From: Paludibacteraceae bacterium
GTDB taxonomy: Bacteria; Bacteroidota; Bacteroidia; Bacteroidales; Paludibacteraceae
Direction of reading: 5' to 3'
Assembly: GCA_017464475.1 (NCBI GenBank)
Contig: JAFTZQ010000004.1
Span: forward strand, 17,051-81,050
Length of the DNA stretch: 64,000 nucleotides
Shown here: piece after piece, positions 17,470-26,837 of the stretch
Position numbering within the stretch: position 1 is the first letter of the stretch
How the letters are laid out: each line of letters starts with the position of its first letter
Translations under genes and position numbers: made by a program
The notes under the pieces: model-generated
What the model was told of the DNA's origin: nothing
Databases searched by the model: none
Seen by the model: only the letters and a program-made list of their open reading frames with translations

Positions 17470-19715
17470 AAATCCGGCGGCACATATTACCGATGCTGGC
17501 GATGGTGATGGCGTTGGCTTCCTGCAACACGACGAAATTCGTGCCGGAAGGGCAATACCTGCTCAATAAAGCCAAAGTCAGATGCGTGGACGACAAGAAC
17601 GTCTCCGCCGCCGAACTACGCGGCTACTTGCGCCAGAAGCAGAACACCGAGATCTTCGGTTTCTGGAAACTGCAACTGCATGTCTATAACACCGCTCCTT
17701 CGGATACCACCTCCAAAACCAACAAACGCCTTGCGCGCAATGCCCATAAGATGGGTGAAGCGCCTGTGATCTACGACGAAGAATTGACCCGCATCAGCAT
17801 GCAGCAACTGCGTCAGCAGATGAATAACATGGGCTATTTTCACGCCGAAGTGGACACCCAGAAAGTGATCAAGGACCGTAAGATCAACCTCACTTATCTC
17901 ATCACCGCCCACCAGCCCTATATGATTCGCCATTATGAGGTGGACATCCCCGAACCGGCGGTGCGCGCCATTGCGATGGATGAGCGATGCAAAGTGCATG
18001 AAGGGGAACAGTTTTCTACCGCCGCCTTGGACGAAGAACGTGAACGTATTGCGACTACCCTGCGCAACAGAGGTTATTTTTATTTCGAGAAATCCATGCT
18101 GGAGTTCACAGCCGACAGTTCGCTGAACACCCACCAAGTGGACGTGCGGATACATTTTGCGCCATACGTGTCGCAACTCGATTCCGCTTCGCTCAAGAAA
18201 CTACGCACCCAATATTCCCTGCGCAAGGTCTATTACCAGATTGATTACGACCCGAGCCACCTGCCGGATTCGGTGGTGCTCAAGCGCGATAGCGACAAAT
18301 ACGGCAACGAGTACAGCTGGACGGGAAGACGTTTCTTGCGCAAGAACGCGCTCCGTCATGCCAGCCGCATGGTACCCAATAAACGGTACGCCGAATGGCG
18401 CGTCGAGCGCACGTACGCCCGAATGAACGCACTCGCTCCGGTCAAATATGTGGATATAGCCTTTAATCCCGCAGGAGACAGCCTGCTCGACTGCTATATT
18501 ACGATTTCGCGCGGCAGGCTGAACCAGTTTGCCGTGGAGGTGGAAGGAACCTATAGCGCCGGTGACTGGGGCGTGGCTGCAGGAGTCAATTACACCAACA
18601 AGAACATCTTCAAGGGCGCCGAAGTGCTGACTCTCGGTGGTCGTGCGTCCTATGAGTGGCGCGCCAACGGTGGACGAGCGATCGAAGCCAAAGCGGAGGC
18701 AGGGCTCCTGTTTCCATCCAACGTCAAGATTAATATTGCTTATAACTACCAGCAACGGCCGGAGGAATATACCCGGACGATAGCCAATGCCGGTCTGAGT
18801 TATATCATCCCTCGCACGCCCGGTAGCCGGTGGACCCACCAGTTCAACCTCGTGGACATCAACTATATATACGTGCCATGGATGTCCGACCAATTCAAAA
18901 ACCAGTTCATGGCGAAAGCATCGGTGCTCAAATCCAGTTACGAGGACCATTTCATCCTCGACTGGAGTTATACCGGTACGTTCACTACGCTCAATCCCCG
19001 TTTCCCCAACCGCTCGTATTTGCAACTGGCGCTCCGCGCAGAGACGGCTGGAAACCTGCTGTATGGTCTTGCCAAGGCTGCATCTTTACCGCAGAATGAG
19101 TCGGGCCAGCACATGTTATGGAAGATCCCCTTCGCCCAGTATGCCAAGGGTGATATTAACTTCACTTATCATGGTATTATCACGCCGGCGCACCATTTGG
19201 TGGGACATATAGGGCTGGGCGTGGCGGTTCCTTATCTCAATGCCTCCGTCCTGCCTTTCGAGAAACGCTATTTCGGTGGCGGTGCTAACAGCATCCGCGG
19301 ATGGCAAGCGCGCACCCTCGGACCCGGTACGTTCCGCGGAACAGGCAACACCATGGTCTATGACCTGCAGGTGGGAGACATCAAACTCGACCTCAACCTC
19401 GAATACAGGTTCAAAGTGCTGACCTTCCTGGAACTGGCGGCATTCCTTGATGCGGGAAATATATGGACCATCCGGGATTACGAATCCCAACCCGGTGGCG
19501 TGTTCCTCTTCGACCAGTTTTACAAACAGATAGCTTGGAGTTACGGAGTGGGCATCCGCTTTGACCTCTCGATCTTTGTCTTCCGTGTCGATTTCGGTGT
19601 CAAACTGCACGACCCGAGCCGTATAGCCGAAGGCAAACAGTGGCGTACCGCTCCGAACGGCTTGGGATGGAAGGACGACATGACGTTCCACTTCGCTATC
19701 GGACATCCGTTCTGA
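17466..19715 (+). CDS. TamL-like lipoprotein of the BamA/TamA (Omp85) family
   Basis: 749 residues. The leader MKIRRHILPMLAMVMALASC ends in a lipobox, which sets this apart from classical TamA and fits the Bacteroidetes-specific TamL. POTRA-like segments occupy about 30-310, followed by a 16-strand barrel with the Omp85 signature FGGGANSIRGWQARTLGPG near residue 600. These proteins assemble or translocate outer-membrane and surface components. The start is a TTG at 17466 that overlaps the TGA stop of the SpoU gene (TTGA), so translation is probably coupled; the first ATG (17493) would remove the positively charged start of the leader. Confidence 0.85.
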   Translation: MKIRRHILPMLAMVMALASCNTTKFVPEGQYLLNKAKVRCVDDKNVSAAELRGYLRQKQNTEIFGFWKLQLHVYNTAPSDTTSKTNKRLARNAHKMGEAPVIYDEELTRISMQQLRQQMNNMGYFHAEVDTQKVIKDRKINLTYLITAHQPYMIRHYEVDIPEPAVRAIAMDERCKVHEGEQFSTAALDEERERIATTLRNRGYFYFEKSMLEFTADSSLNTHQVDVRIHFAPYVSQLDSASLKKLRTQYSLRKVYYQIDYDPSHLPDSVVLKRDSDKYGNEYSWTGRRFLRKNALRHASRMVPNKRYAEWRVERTYARMNALAPVKYVDIAFNPAGDSLLDCYITISRGRLNQFAVEVEGTYSAGDWGVAAGVNYTNKNIFKGAEVLTLGGRASYEWRANGGRAIEAKAEAGLLFPSNVKINIAYNYQQRPEEYTRTIANAGLSYIIPRTPGSRWTHQFNLVDINYIYVPWMSDQFKNQFMAKASVLKSSYEDHFILDWSYTGTFTTLNPRFPNRSYLQLALRAETAGNLLYGLAKAASLPQNESGQHMLWKIPFAQYAKGDINFTYHGIITPAHHLVGHIGLGVAVPYLNASVLPFEKRYFGGGANSIRGWQARTLGPGTFRGTGNTMVYDLQVGDIKLDLNLEYRFKVLTFLELAAFLDAGNIWTIRDYESQPGGVFLFDQFYKQIAWSYGVGIRFDLSIFVFRVDFGVKLHDPSRIAEGKQWRTAPNGLGWKDDMTFHFAIGHPF

Positions 19716-19742
19716 TAGCTGAATACTGAATACTGAATGCTG
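19716..19742. repeat. Word repeat 'ctgaatactgaatgctgaa' containing the rnhB start
   Basis: Three imperfect copies fill the gap between the TamL-like gene and rnhB. The ATG of rnhB is part of the last copy. The same word family precedes lpxK (22149-22178). Confidence 0.7.
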
Positions 19743-20348
19743 AAACCCTGTATGATACATAATGTCTTGGAAGCCGGTTGCGACGAAGCGGGACGAGGAC
19801 CGCTGGCGGGCAGCGTCTTCTGCGCGGCGGTGATCTTGGATCCCGACCATGCCATGCAGGTGCCTGAGTTCGCGGAACTCAATGACTCCAAGCAACTGAC
19901 CGACAAACAGCGCTATGCCTTGCGCCCTGTCATCGAGCGGGAAGCACTCGCTTGGGCGGTGGTCGAAGTGAGCGCACAAGAGATAGACGAACGAAACATC
20001 CTCCAATGCTCCATCCTCGGTATGCAGCGGGCGTTGGACAAGCTGACCATCCGTCCGCAACACATACTCGTGGACGGCAATAAATGGAAACCCTACGTGC
20101 CGGAAGGTGAACTGCTGGAGATTCCGGCGCACACAGTCGTCCACGGCGACGCTACCTATATGTCCATCGCAGCCGCTTCGGTCCTCGCCAAAACTTATCG
20201 GGACGACTATATGCTGCGGCTGCATGACGAATACCCCCAATACGGATGGGCGTCCAACAAAGGCTACCCCACGGCGGAACACTACGCTGCTCTCCGCCAA
20301 TACGGACCCACGCCCTACCACCGAATGACATTCAACCTGAAAATATAA
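19737..20348 (+). CDS. rnhB: Ribonuclease HII
   Basis: 203 residues, normal length. It removes RNA from DNA:RNA hybrids, including single misincorporated ribonucleotides. The catalytic carboxylates are visible: D and E in GCDEAGRGPLAGS (about 16-17), D in ILVDGNKW and D in HGDATYMSIAAAS; the family segment NDSKQLTDKQR is intact. The N-terminus MLKPCMIHNVLEAGCDE matches the usual Bacteroidetes start, supporting the ATG at 19737 although it lies in a word repeat; ATG 19752 is the alternative. Confidence 0.95.
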   Translation: MLKPCMIHNVLEAGCDEAGRGPLAGSVFCAAVILDPDHAMQVPEFAELNDSKQLTDKQRYALRPVIEREALAWAVVEVSAQEIDERNILQCSILGMQRALDKLTIRPQHILVDGNKWKPYVPEGELLEIPAHTVVHGDATYMSIAAASVLAKTYRDDYMLRLHDEYPQYGWASNKGYPTAEHYAALRQYGPTPYHRMTFNLKI

Positions 20349-20375
20349 ACAACAAATCACAAATAACAAACCACT

Positions 20376-22148
20376 ATGTTTTTCAATCGCAACATCCAAG
20401 CGCAGGGCGGCGAGGCTCGTCCGCGGCGCAGAGTAGGCTGCCTCGGGGGCTGCCTCATCTTCTTTGCTGTCTATTTCATTTGTAGTGCCATCCTCGGATG
20501 GATCATGGGCAACATGTTCTCGTCCTCTACCGTCACGCTGCAAGACAAATCCGTCTATCGGCTTCAAATGAAAGGAACGCTCGTTGAGCAAGCCCAAGAA
20601 GCCAACCCCTTCGCTTCGCTCATGGGCTCCGTGCCGTACGGCTCGTACGCTCAGGAAGAGACGGTTGGTCTGGATGAGATCCTCAGTAACATCCGTCTGG
20701 CTAAAAATGACGACAAGATCCTCGGTATATGGCTTGACGGCGCAGAGTTAGCCATGGCGCCGGCTTCGGCGAAGGCTATTCGCGACGCACTCTTGGACTT
20801 CAAGTCTTCCGGCAAATGGGTGCTTGCTTCGGCTAAAAACTATGGCCAGACCAACTATTATGTTGCTTCGGTAGCCGACCGCATTTGTCTCGACCCCACC
20901 GGCGCGGTGGAATGGAATGGTCTTGCGGCGCAGAAGATGTACTACACCCGCGTCATGGAGAAGATCGGTGTGGAGATGCAAATCCTCAAGGTCGGTACGT
21001 TCAAATCGGCTGTAGAGCCTTTCTTCCGCACGTCTATGTCTGACGCCGACCGCCAGCAGACCATGGAATATATGAGCGGCATCTGGGAAGAGTATAAATC
21101 GGCTGTCGCCGCTGCCCGCCATCTTTCGGTGGACCAACTGGACGCGCTGGCAGACCGTTATATGGGACTTCAGCCTGCTCAAGACCAGATCGCAGCAGGG
21201 CTCGTGGATACCATCGTTTATACCCAGGATATGGACAGCCTGCTGCGTGTCTATACCGGCACGAAGGACTATAATATGATCACGACCTCCAAACTGGCAC
21301 AGGTGAAACGCCCGGAGTCCAAGGCGAAGAATAAAGTGGCAGTCCTCTATCTCGAAGGCGAGATCACCGACGAGACAGGAGACGGAATTGTGGGAAAAGA
21401 CGTGGTGAAGACCCTCAAGAAGATCCGCAAGGACGATGAGGTCAAAGCCCTCGTTCTGCGCGTCAACAGCCCGGGTGGATCAGCCGACGCCAGCGAACAG
21501 ATCTGGCATGCCATCCAAAATATAAAAGCGGACAGTATTCCTGTCGTCGTTTCGATGGGTGACTACGCGGCTTCCGGAGGATATTATATTTCCTGCGGCG
21601 CAGACTATATCTACGCCGAACCGACTACGATCACCGGCTCAATCGGTATTTTCGGTACAGTGCCTAATGTGTCCAAACTGCGCGAAAAAGTGGGTCTGGA
21701 CATCGACGGTATTGCTACCAATAAACATTCGGACCTTCAGGGTAACATGGTTCTGAAAGGTATGAACCCGGAGGAGCGTGCCCTGATGCAAACCATGGTG
21801 GAGCGCGGCTATGACCTCTTCACCTCCCGCTGCGCTGCCGGACGCCATGTGGAGCAAGACTATATCAAGTCGATCGGCGAAGGGCGTGTATGGCTCGGAA
21901 CCAAGGGTAAGGAAATCGGTATAGTGGACGAGATGGGTAATATAGACGACGCGATTACCAAAGCCGTTGCCCTCGCCGGACTGGAGAACTACCGACTTAC
22001 CTATTATCCGGAGAAAGTGGATCCGTATGAGGAACTTCTCAAGATGCTGGATAATACCACCGAAGAGGAACGTCTGGTGATGAAAGTGCGCGAGTTCTGC
22101 TCCAAACCTCGTGTCATGGCGCTCATGCCCGAAGTCACTATTAAATAA
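20376..22148 (+). CDS. sppA: Signal peptide peptidase SppA, long (67K) type
   Basis: 590 residues. One N-terminal membrane helix (about 28-50, after a glycine-rich LGGCLIFFAVYF) anchors two tandem S49 protease domains facing the periplasm. The catalytic pair is visible: Lys in VGTFKSAVEPFFR near 208 and Ser in MGDYAASGGYYIS near 400. It degrades cleaved signal peptides. A short repeat of 'aacaaatcac' words separates it from rnhB. Confidence 0.95.
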   Translation: MFFNRNIQAQGGEARPRRRVGCLGGCLIFFAVYFICSAILGWIMGNMFSSSTVTLQDKSVYRLQMKGTLVEQAQEANPFASLMGSVPYGSYAQEETVGLDEILSNIRLAKNDDKILGIWLDGAELAMAPASAKAIRDALLDFKSSGKWVLASAKNYGQTNYYVASVADRICLDPTGAVEWNGLAAQKMYYTRVMEKIGVEMQILKVGTFKSAVEPFFRTSMSDADRQQTMEYMSGIWEEYKSAVAAARHLSVDQLDALADRYMGLQPAQDQIAAGLVDTIVYTQDMDSLLRVYTGTKDYNMITTSKLAQVKRPESKAKNKVAVLYLEGEITDETGDGIVGKDVVKTLKKIRKDDEVKALVLRVNSPGGSADASEQIWHAIQNIKADSIPVVVSMGDYAASGGYYISCGADYIYAEPTTITGSIGIFGTVPNVSKLREKVGLDIDGIATNKHSDLQGNMVLKGMNPEERALMQTMVERGYDLFTSRCAAGRHVEQDYIKSIGEGRVWLGTKGKEIGIVDEMGNIDDAITKAVALAGLENYRLTYYPEKVDPYEELLKMLDNTTEEERLVMKVREFCSKPRVMALMPEVTIK

Positions 22149-22178
22149 AGCTGAATTCTGAATTCTGAATGCTGAATG
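22149..22178. repeat. Word repeat 'gctgaattctgaatgctg' containing the lpxK start
   Basis: Four copies of ctgaat(t/g)c fill the gap between sppA and lpxK; the ATG at 22169 is inside the repeat, so the first codons MLNA are repeat-derived. Confidence 0.7.
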
Positions 22179-23182
22179 CTCTTCACATCCCGCTCTCTTG
22201 GCTCTACGCCGCAGGTGTGGCGATCCGCCATGTCCTGTATGACAGGCATCTCTTGCCCTCCTTCACCGTCTCGGTGCCCACGATCTGCGTGGGTAACTTG
22301 GCGGTGGGGGGGACAGGCAAGACGCCTATGACGGCATATATAGTCCGTCTCCTCTTGGACCGCGGTTACCACCCTGCGATCCTCTCGCGCGGGTATAAGC
22401 GTTCGTCGCGCGGCTTCGTCATGGCGGATCAGAACGCTTCGGTCGAAACGATCGGCGACGAAGCGATGCAGCTCCATCGCGCTTTTCCCGAAGTGCCGAT
22501 TGCGGTGTGTGAGAACCGCGTACGCGGAGTCAAACAGCTCCGCCGCCAGCTTTCGCATCTCGACGTGGTCGTCTTGGACGATGCCATGCAGCACCGCGCC
22601 CTGCGACCCGGTTTCACCGTCCTACTGACCGCCTATGATCGACTTTATATAGACGACCACATGCTCCCTTGGGGCAGGCTGCGCGATCTTCCCTCCAGAG
22701 CGCTGACCGCAAACGCGGTCGTTGTGACCAAATGTCCGGACACGATCCGTCCGATAGACATGCGCGTGGTGGATAATAGGCTCCATCTGCCGACATACCA
22801 GCTGCTCCATTTCGCCGGCATTCAGTATCCCCCTATGGAGGAAAAAGGCACGCCGCTTGTTCTATGCGGCATTGCGCAGCCTCATTACCTCTTTGACCAT
22901 GTGCGCGCGCAATACCCCAATGCGCAACTCCTCGCTTTCCCTGACCACCATAACTATAGCCCCGCGGATGTAGAGACTATACTCGACCGCGCGAGTCGGT
23001 GCGACTGGGTGCTTACTACCGAGAAAGATCTCCCCCGTTTGCAGGCTACTGACCTCCTTGAACGGTTGGAGCAGCAACATATACGCCTCATCGCGCTCCC
23101 CATAGCGGTACAGTTCTACACGCCCCAAGAGGCTTTTGATCGTCAGATACTTAGATATGTCCATGAATCTCTCCGCCAATAA
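22169..23182 (+). CDS. lpxK: Tetraacyldisaccharide 4'-kinase
   Basis: 337 residues. It phosphorylates the 4' position of the lipid A disaccharide at the inner membrane. The N-terminal hydrophobic helix (PLSWLYAAGVAIRHVLYD) and P-loop VGNLAVGGTGKTPMT (about 38-52) are typical, followed by the conserved LSRGYKR and DDAMQHR segments. Its end overlaps the next gene, an MsbA-like exporter, by 26 bases; kinase and lipid A flippase side by side make a sensible lipid A unit. Confidence 0.95.
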   Translation: MLNALHIPLSWLYAAGVAIRHVLYDRHLLPSFTVSVPTICVGNLAVGGTGKTPMTAYIVRLLLDRGYHPAILSRGYKRSSRGFVMADQNASVETIGDEAMQLHRAFPEVPIAVCENRVRGVKQLRRQLSHLDVVVLDDAMQHRALRPGFTVLLTAYDRLYIDDHMLPWGRLRDLPSRALTANAVVVTKCPDTIRPIDMRVVDNRLHLPTYQLLHFAGIQYPPMEEKGTPLVLCGIAQPHYLFDHVRAQYPNAQLLAFPDHHNYSPADVETILDRASRCDWVLTTEKDLPRLQATDLLERLEQQHIRLIALPIAVQFYTPQEAFDRQILRYVHESLRQ

Positions 23183-25025
23183 TATCCTCCGTCGCTTCGT
23201 CTCGCCATATAGAGGCTTGATGGCATTGAACATCTTGTTCAATATGCTCTCCACGGTGCTCTCGCTCTTCTCTTTCGCAGCGATCATCCCTGTATTGCGT
23301 ATTCTGTTCGGTCTGACCTCTGTCGAAGTGCAATGGACCGACCTCTCTTCCGTTCATGGTTTGCAGGAGACGATTGCGGCGCTGCGAACTAACCTCTATT
23401 GCCTGCTGAATGACCAGATTGCACTGCACGGCGCGAGTTTTGTCTTGCTTCTCTTGGGGGCTTTCTTGGTTCTTATGACCGGACTCAAATGCGGAGCGGC
23501 ATGGCTGGCGAACTATTTCATGGTGCCCATCCGAACGGGTGTCTTGCGCGATCTGAGGCAACAACTGTATGATAAGATTCTCTCGCTGCCCATGGGCTAT
23601 TTCACGGAGGCAAGGCGCGGAGATGTGATCTCCCGCATGACGAATGATGTCTCCGAGGTCGAGGCGTCGATCATGTCTGCTTTGGATATCCTCTTCAAGG
23701 ATCCGATTATGATCTTCGTCTATCTCATCACCCTCTTTGTCATCTCTTGGCAGTTGACCCTTTTTGTGCTCCTTCTCATGCCCCTTTCGGTCTTCCTTAT
23801 CGGTCGCCTCGGGCGCAGCCTCAAGCGTGCTTCTACGCGCGGACAGGAGCAGAACGCAGAGATCCTTTCGTCCATCGACGAGACCCTTCTGGGGCTGCGT
23901 GTCATCTTGGGGTTCAATGCCCAAAATAAACTGCGTGCGCGGTTCGAGACGTTGATCAATGCCACCCGCGCTACGTTCAACCGCATCAACCGGCGTTATT
24001 ACTTGGCGCACCCTCTCTCCGAGTTCCTCGGTACAGCCCTCATCGCCATCATTCTGTGGTTCGGCGGACTGCTCATCCTCTCCGACCATGCGATGATAGA
24101 CGCCTCCACGTTCATCTATTATCTGGTGATCTTCTATTCGATCATCAATCCGTCCAAAGACCTCTCGAAGGCTGCCTATGGTATTCGCCGTGGCATGGCG
24201 TCTATCGAGCGTATTGACGCGCTCCTTGCGGCGAAATCGAATATCGCCGAACCCGAGTCACCGCTGCCGGTCGCTTTTGAGCGCGCGATAACTTTTGATC
24301 ATGTCTCTTTCTCGTATATCCCCGAGCGCGAAGTGCTCTCGGATATCTGTCTGGAAGTGCCTAAAGGCAAGATGGTCGCTCTGGTCGGGCAGTCCGGCAG
24401 TGGCAAAACGACCCTCACGGACCTCCTGCCGCGCTTCTATGACCCCTCCGAAGGCGCTATTACAATAGACGGAGTTGACATCCGCCGTTTTGCGACCCGC
24501 GACCTGCGTTCTCTCATGGGCATCGTCTGCCAGGAACCTGTCCTTTTCAATGACACGGTCTATAATAACATCACTTTCGGTGTGGACACTTCGCTTCCTG
24601 CGCCGTCCGGCATGACGTGGCAGCAGGCTGTGGAACAGGCTGCGCGCATCGCGAATGCACATGAGTTCATCGCCGACATGCCCGATGGCTACAACACCGT
24701 CATTGGCGACCGCGGTTCGCGCCTCTCCGGCGGGCAACGCCAGCGACTCAGTATAGCACGGGCGATCCTCAAGAACCCGCCGATCCTCATCTTGGATGAA
24801 GCTACTTCGGCGCTTGACTCCGAGTCTGAACGGCTCGTACAAGAGGCGTTGGAGCACCTGATGAAAGACCGCACGACGCTCGTTGTAGCCCATCGCCTCT
24901 CTACCATCCGCCACGCCGACCTCATCTGCGTCTTGCATGAGGGACGGATCGTGGAGCGCGGCACCCACGATGAACTATACGCCCTCGGCGGCTATTATAC
25001 CAAACTTGTAGAAATGCAGCAATAA
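23157..25025 (+). CDS. ABC exporter, fused permease and ATPase (MsbA-like)
   Basis: About 622 residues. Six membrane helices lie in the first 320 residues (coupling segment DVISRMTNDVSEVEASI near 165). The nucleotide-binding domain follows with Walker A GQSGSGKTTL, signature LSGGQRQRLSIARAI, Walker B ILILDEATSALD and the H-loop VVAHRLSTIRHAD. The family exports lipids, drugs or peptides as a homodimer; the overlap with lpxK argues for lipid A or a related glycolipid. The ATG at 23157 is chosen (23163 also possible); the longer frame needs a TTG deep in lpxK. Confidence 0.88.
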   Translation: MSMNLSANNILRRFVSPYRGLMALNILFNMLSTVLSLFSFAAIIPVLRILFGLTSVEVQWTDLSSVHGLQETIAALRTNLYCLLNDQIALHGASFVLLLLGAFLVLMTGLKCGAAWLANYFMVPIRTGVLRDLRQQLYDKILSLPMGYFTEARRGDVISRMTNDVSEVEASIMSALDILFKDPIMIFVYLITLFVISWQLTLFVLLLMPLSVFLIGRLGRSLKRASTRGQEQNAEILSSIDETLLGLRVILGFNAQNKLRARFETLINATRATFNRINRRYYLAHPLSEFLGTALIAIILWFGGLLILSDHAMIDASTFIYYLVIFYSIINPSKDLSKAAYGIRRGMASIERIDALLAAKSNIAEPESPLPVAFERAITFDHVSFSYIPEREVLSDICLEVPKGKMVALVGQSGSGKTTLTDLLPRFYDPSEGAITIDGVDIRRFATRDLRSLMGIVCQEPVLFNDTVYNNITFGVDTSLPAPSGMTWQQAVEQAARIANAHEFIADMPDGYNTVIGDRGSRLSGGQRQRLSIARAILKNPPILILDEATSALDSESERLVQEALEHLMKDRTTLVVAHRLSTIRHADLICVLHEGRIVERGTHDELYALGGYYTKLVEMQQ

Positions 25026-25080
25026 ATCTCAAATGTCAAATCTCAAATGTCAAATAGCAAATCTCAAATAACCAATGCAA
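25023..25080. repeat. Word repeat 'caaatctcaaatgtc' encoding the MnmA N-terminus
   Basis: Six imperfect copies fill the ABC-mnmA gap and continue past the ATG at 25047, encoding the N-terminal extension SNSKSQITNAKP ahead of the conserved KVLLGMSGG. Confidence 0.75.
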
Positions 25081-26219
25081 AACCCAAGGTTTTGCTCGGC
25101 ATGTCCGGCGGCATAGACTCCACCGTCTCTGCCATGCTTCTGATGGAGCAGGGATATGACATCGTGGGCGTTACGTTCCGCACGTATGATAGCATCAAGG
25201 AATCGTGCCTCGCCAAGGAGAAAGGTTGCTGCACGATCGAGTCCATTATGGAAGCCAAGCACAATGCCGAGCGAATGGGGTTTGAGCATCATATCGTTGA
25301 TTTCCGCGACTCTTTCCGCCGGTGCGTCATCTCTAATTTCATCGATGAGTATATGTCCGGTCGCACGCCGAACCCGTGTGTCTTGTGCAATCATGCCATC
25401 AAATGGGGGGAACTCCTTCGTGTGGCGGACGCGATGGGCTGCGATTTTATCGCTACCGGCCATTATGCGCGGATCGCCGAACGCGACGGACATGTCTATC
25501 TCACGGCGGCTGCTGACACCCATAAGGACCAGACTTATTTCCTCTGGATGCTGACCGAGGAGCAGCTGCGTCGCACCCTCTTCCCTCTCGGAGATCTCAC
25601 CAAAGACCAAGTGCGGGAGATTGCCCGTTCGCACGGCTATGAGTCTCTGGCGAAGAAGCGCGAGAGCCAAGAGATATGTTTTATCCCCGATGACGACTAC
25701 CGTTCTTTCCTGCGCGCGAGCGTGCCTGATTTTAATGAACGCGTGCACGCGGGCGAGTACGTGGACGCGGAGGGGCATGTCTTGGGCACTCATTCCGGTT
25801 TCGTCAACTATACCATCGGCCAGCGCAAAGGGCTTGGTATTGCGCTCGGACATCCGGCGTACGTCACCCATATTGACGCCGTGTCTAATCGTGTCACGCT
25901 CGGCTCGAACGAAGATATGTACGCTTCTTCGCTCCGTTTCCGCCTCGTCACGCCGTTGCGGCCTTACCGTCCCGACCAACCTCTGCTGGCGAAGATTCGC
26001 TATCGTACTTCGCCCGTCGAAGTAGTCATACAAAAAAACACCCCTCCCTTGAGGGGTGAAGGGTTTTGCCCGATTGAGCGTCCAGTGGACGGTCATAGAA
26101 CCTCTGGGGGAGAGGTTTGTCTGCAATTCACCTCTCCTGTCTGGGGCGTCACCCCCGGTCAGTCGGTCGTCTTTTACCAAAACAACCTACTCATCGGCGG
26201 CGGTATAATAATCAACTGA
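25047..26219 (+). CDS. mnmA: tRNA-specific 2-thiouridylase
   Basis: 390 residues. It installs the 2-thio group on uridine 34 of tRNA-Lys, Glu and Gln. The PP-loop GMSGGIDSTVSAML lies at 18-31; the two catalytic cysteines are in TPNPCVLCN (about 111) and QEICFIPDDDYRSFL (about 208). The C-terminal beta-barrel contains an extra segment of about 28 residues (from KNTPPLRGEGF to TSGGEVC) encoded by the long G-rich element at 26041-26117; the family sequence resumes at TPGQSVVFYQ. The N-terminal 14 residues are encoded by word repeats. It ends flush against the converging rubrerythrin gene. Confidence 0.95.
   Translation: MSNSKSQITNAKPKVLLGMSGGIDSTVSAMLLMEQGYDIVGVTFRTYDSIKESCLAKEKGCCTIESIMEAKHNAERMGFEHHIVDFRDSFRRCVISNFIDEYMSGRTPNPCVLCNHAIKWGELLRVADAMGCDFIATGHYARIAERDGHVYLTAAADTHKDQTYFLWMLTEEQLRRTLFPLGDLTKDQVREIARSHGYESLAKKRESQEICFIPDDDYRSFLRASVPDFNERVHAGEYVDAEGHVLGTHSGFVNYTIGQRKGLGIALGHPAYVTHIDAVSNRVTLGSNEDMYASSLRFRLVTPLRPYRPDQPLLAKIRYRTSPVEVVIQKNTPPLRGEGFCPIERPVDGHRTSGGEVCLQFTSPVWGVTPGQSVVFYQNNLLIGGGIIIN
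26041..26117 (+). repeat. Long G-rich palindromic element in frame in mnmA
   Basis: CCCCTCCC-TTGAGGGG, about 45 bases with an inner hairpin (GTCC AGT GGAC), then CTGGGGGAGAGGTTT. It is the coding counterpart of the intergenic long form at 13411-13492; shared blocks include GGGTGAAG, a GC-x-CGAT segment, CCAGTGG/CCGGTGG and TAGAAC. Confidence 0.8.
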
Positions 26220-26771
26220 TTACTTTCCGAAATAACGCTTGAACAATCCTTCGAAACCTTTGCCGTGACGTGCTTCGTCACGAGCCATTTCGTGTACGGC
26301 GTCGTGGATAGGATCGAGACCTAACTCTTTTGCGCGCTTAGCGATATTGAGTTTGTCTTCGCATGCACCTGCCTCAGCCATCATTCGTTTCTCCAGGTTC
26401 GTCTTGGTGTCCCATACGACTTCGCCTAACATCTCTGCGAACAGCGATGCGTGGTCTGCCTCTTCGTACGCATATTTGCGGAAAGCAGCTGCGATCTCGG
26501 GATAACCCTCACGGTCAGCTTGACGAGCCATAGCCAGATACATGCCTACCTCGGTAGCCTCACCCATGAAATGTGCGCGCAAACCGTTCATGATCACTTC
26601 GTCCTTAACGTCCTTGGCTACGCCTAACACGTGCTCGCACGCCCATTGGATCTCGGCATTCTCGTCTGCCACTTTCCATGTTACTACTTGTTTGCATTGC
26701 GGGCAGCGTTCCGGTGCCTCTGTGCCCTCGTGTACATAACCACAGATCGGGCAAATGAATTTCTTTACCAT
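26220..26771 (-). CDS. Reverse rubrerythrin (N-terminal rubredoxin domain)
   Basis: 183 residues. The iron-binding rubredoxin-like domain comes first (CPICGYVHEG ... CPQC, residues 7-27), then the di-iron ferritin-like four-helix bundle with ligands in GEATEVGMYL, YAYEEADHASLF and MARDEARHGKGF. This reversed order defines the revRbr type of anaerobes, which reduces hydrogen peroxide or oxygen. It lies 66 bases downstream of the SulP gene on the same strand; no separate promoter is obvious. Its stop codon abuts that of mnmA with no gap. Confidence 0.92.
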   Translation of the reverse strand: MVKKFICPICGYVHEGTEAPERCPQCKQVVTWKVADENAEIQWACEHVLGVAKDVKDEVIMNGLRAHFMGEATEVGMYLAMARQADREGYPEIAAAFRKYAYEEADHASLFAEMLGEVVWDTKTNLEKRMMAEAGACEDKLNIAKRAKELGLDPIHDAVHEMARDEARHGKGFEGLFKRYFGK

Positions 26772-26837
26772 AGTGTTAATTTTTTAGGGTTAATATAATT
26801 AATTAAAAATTGGCAATGTTTTTTTCTTAAATAATTC

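Noticed and set aside
19116-20597. 493-residue minus-strand frame opposite TamL, rnhB and sppA
   Set aside because: Crosses three confidently identified genes and their boundaries; compositional shadow.
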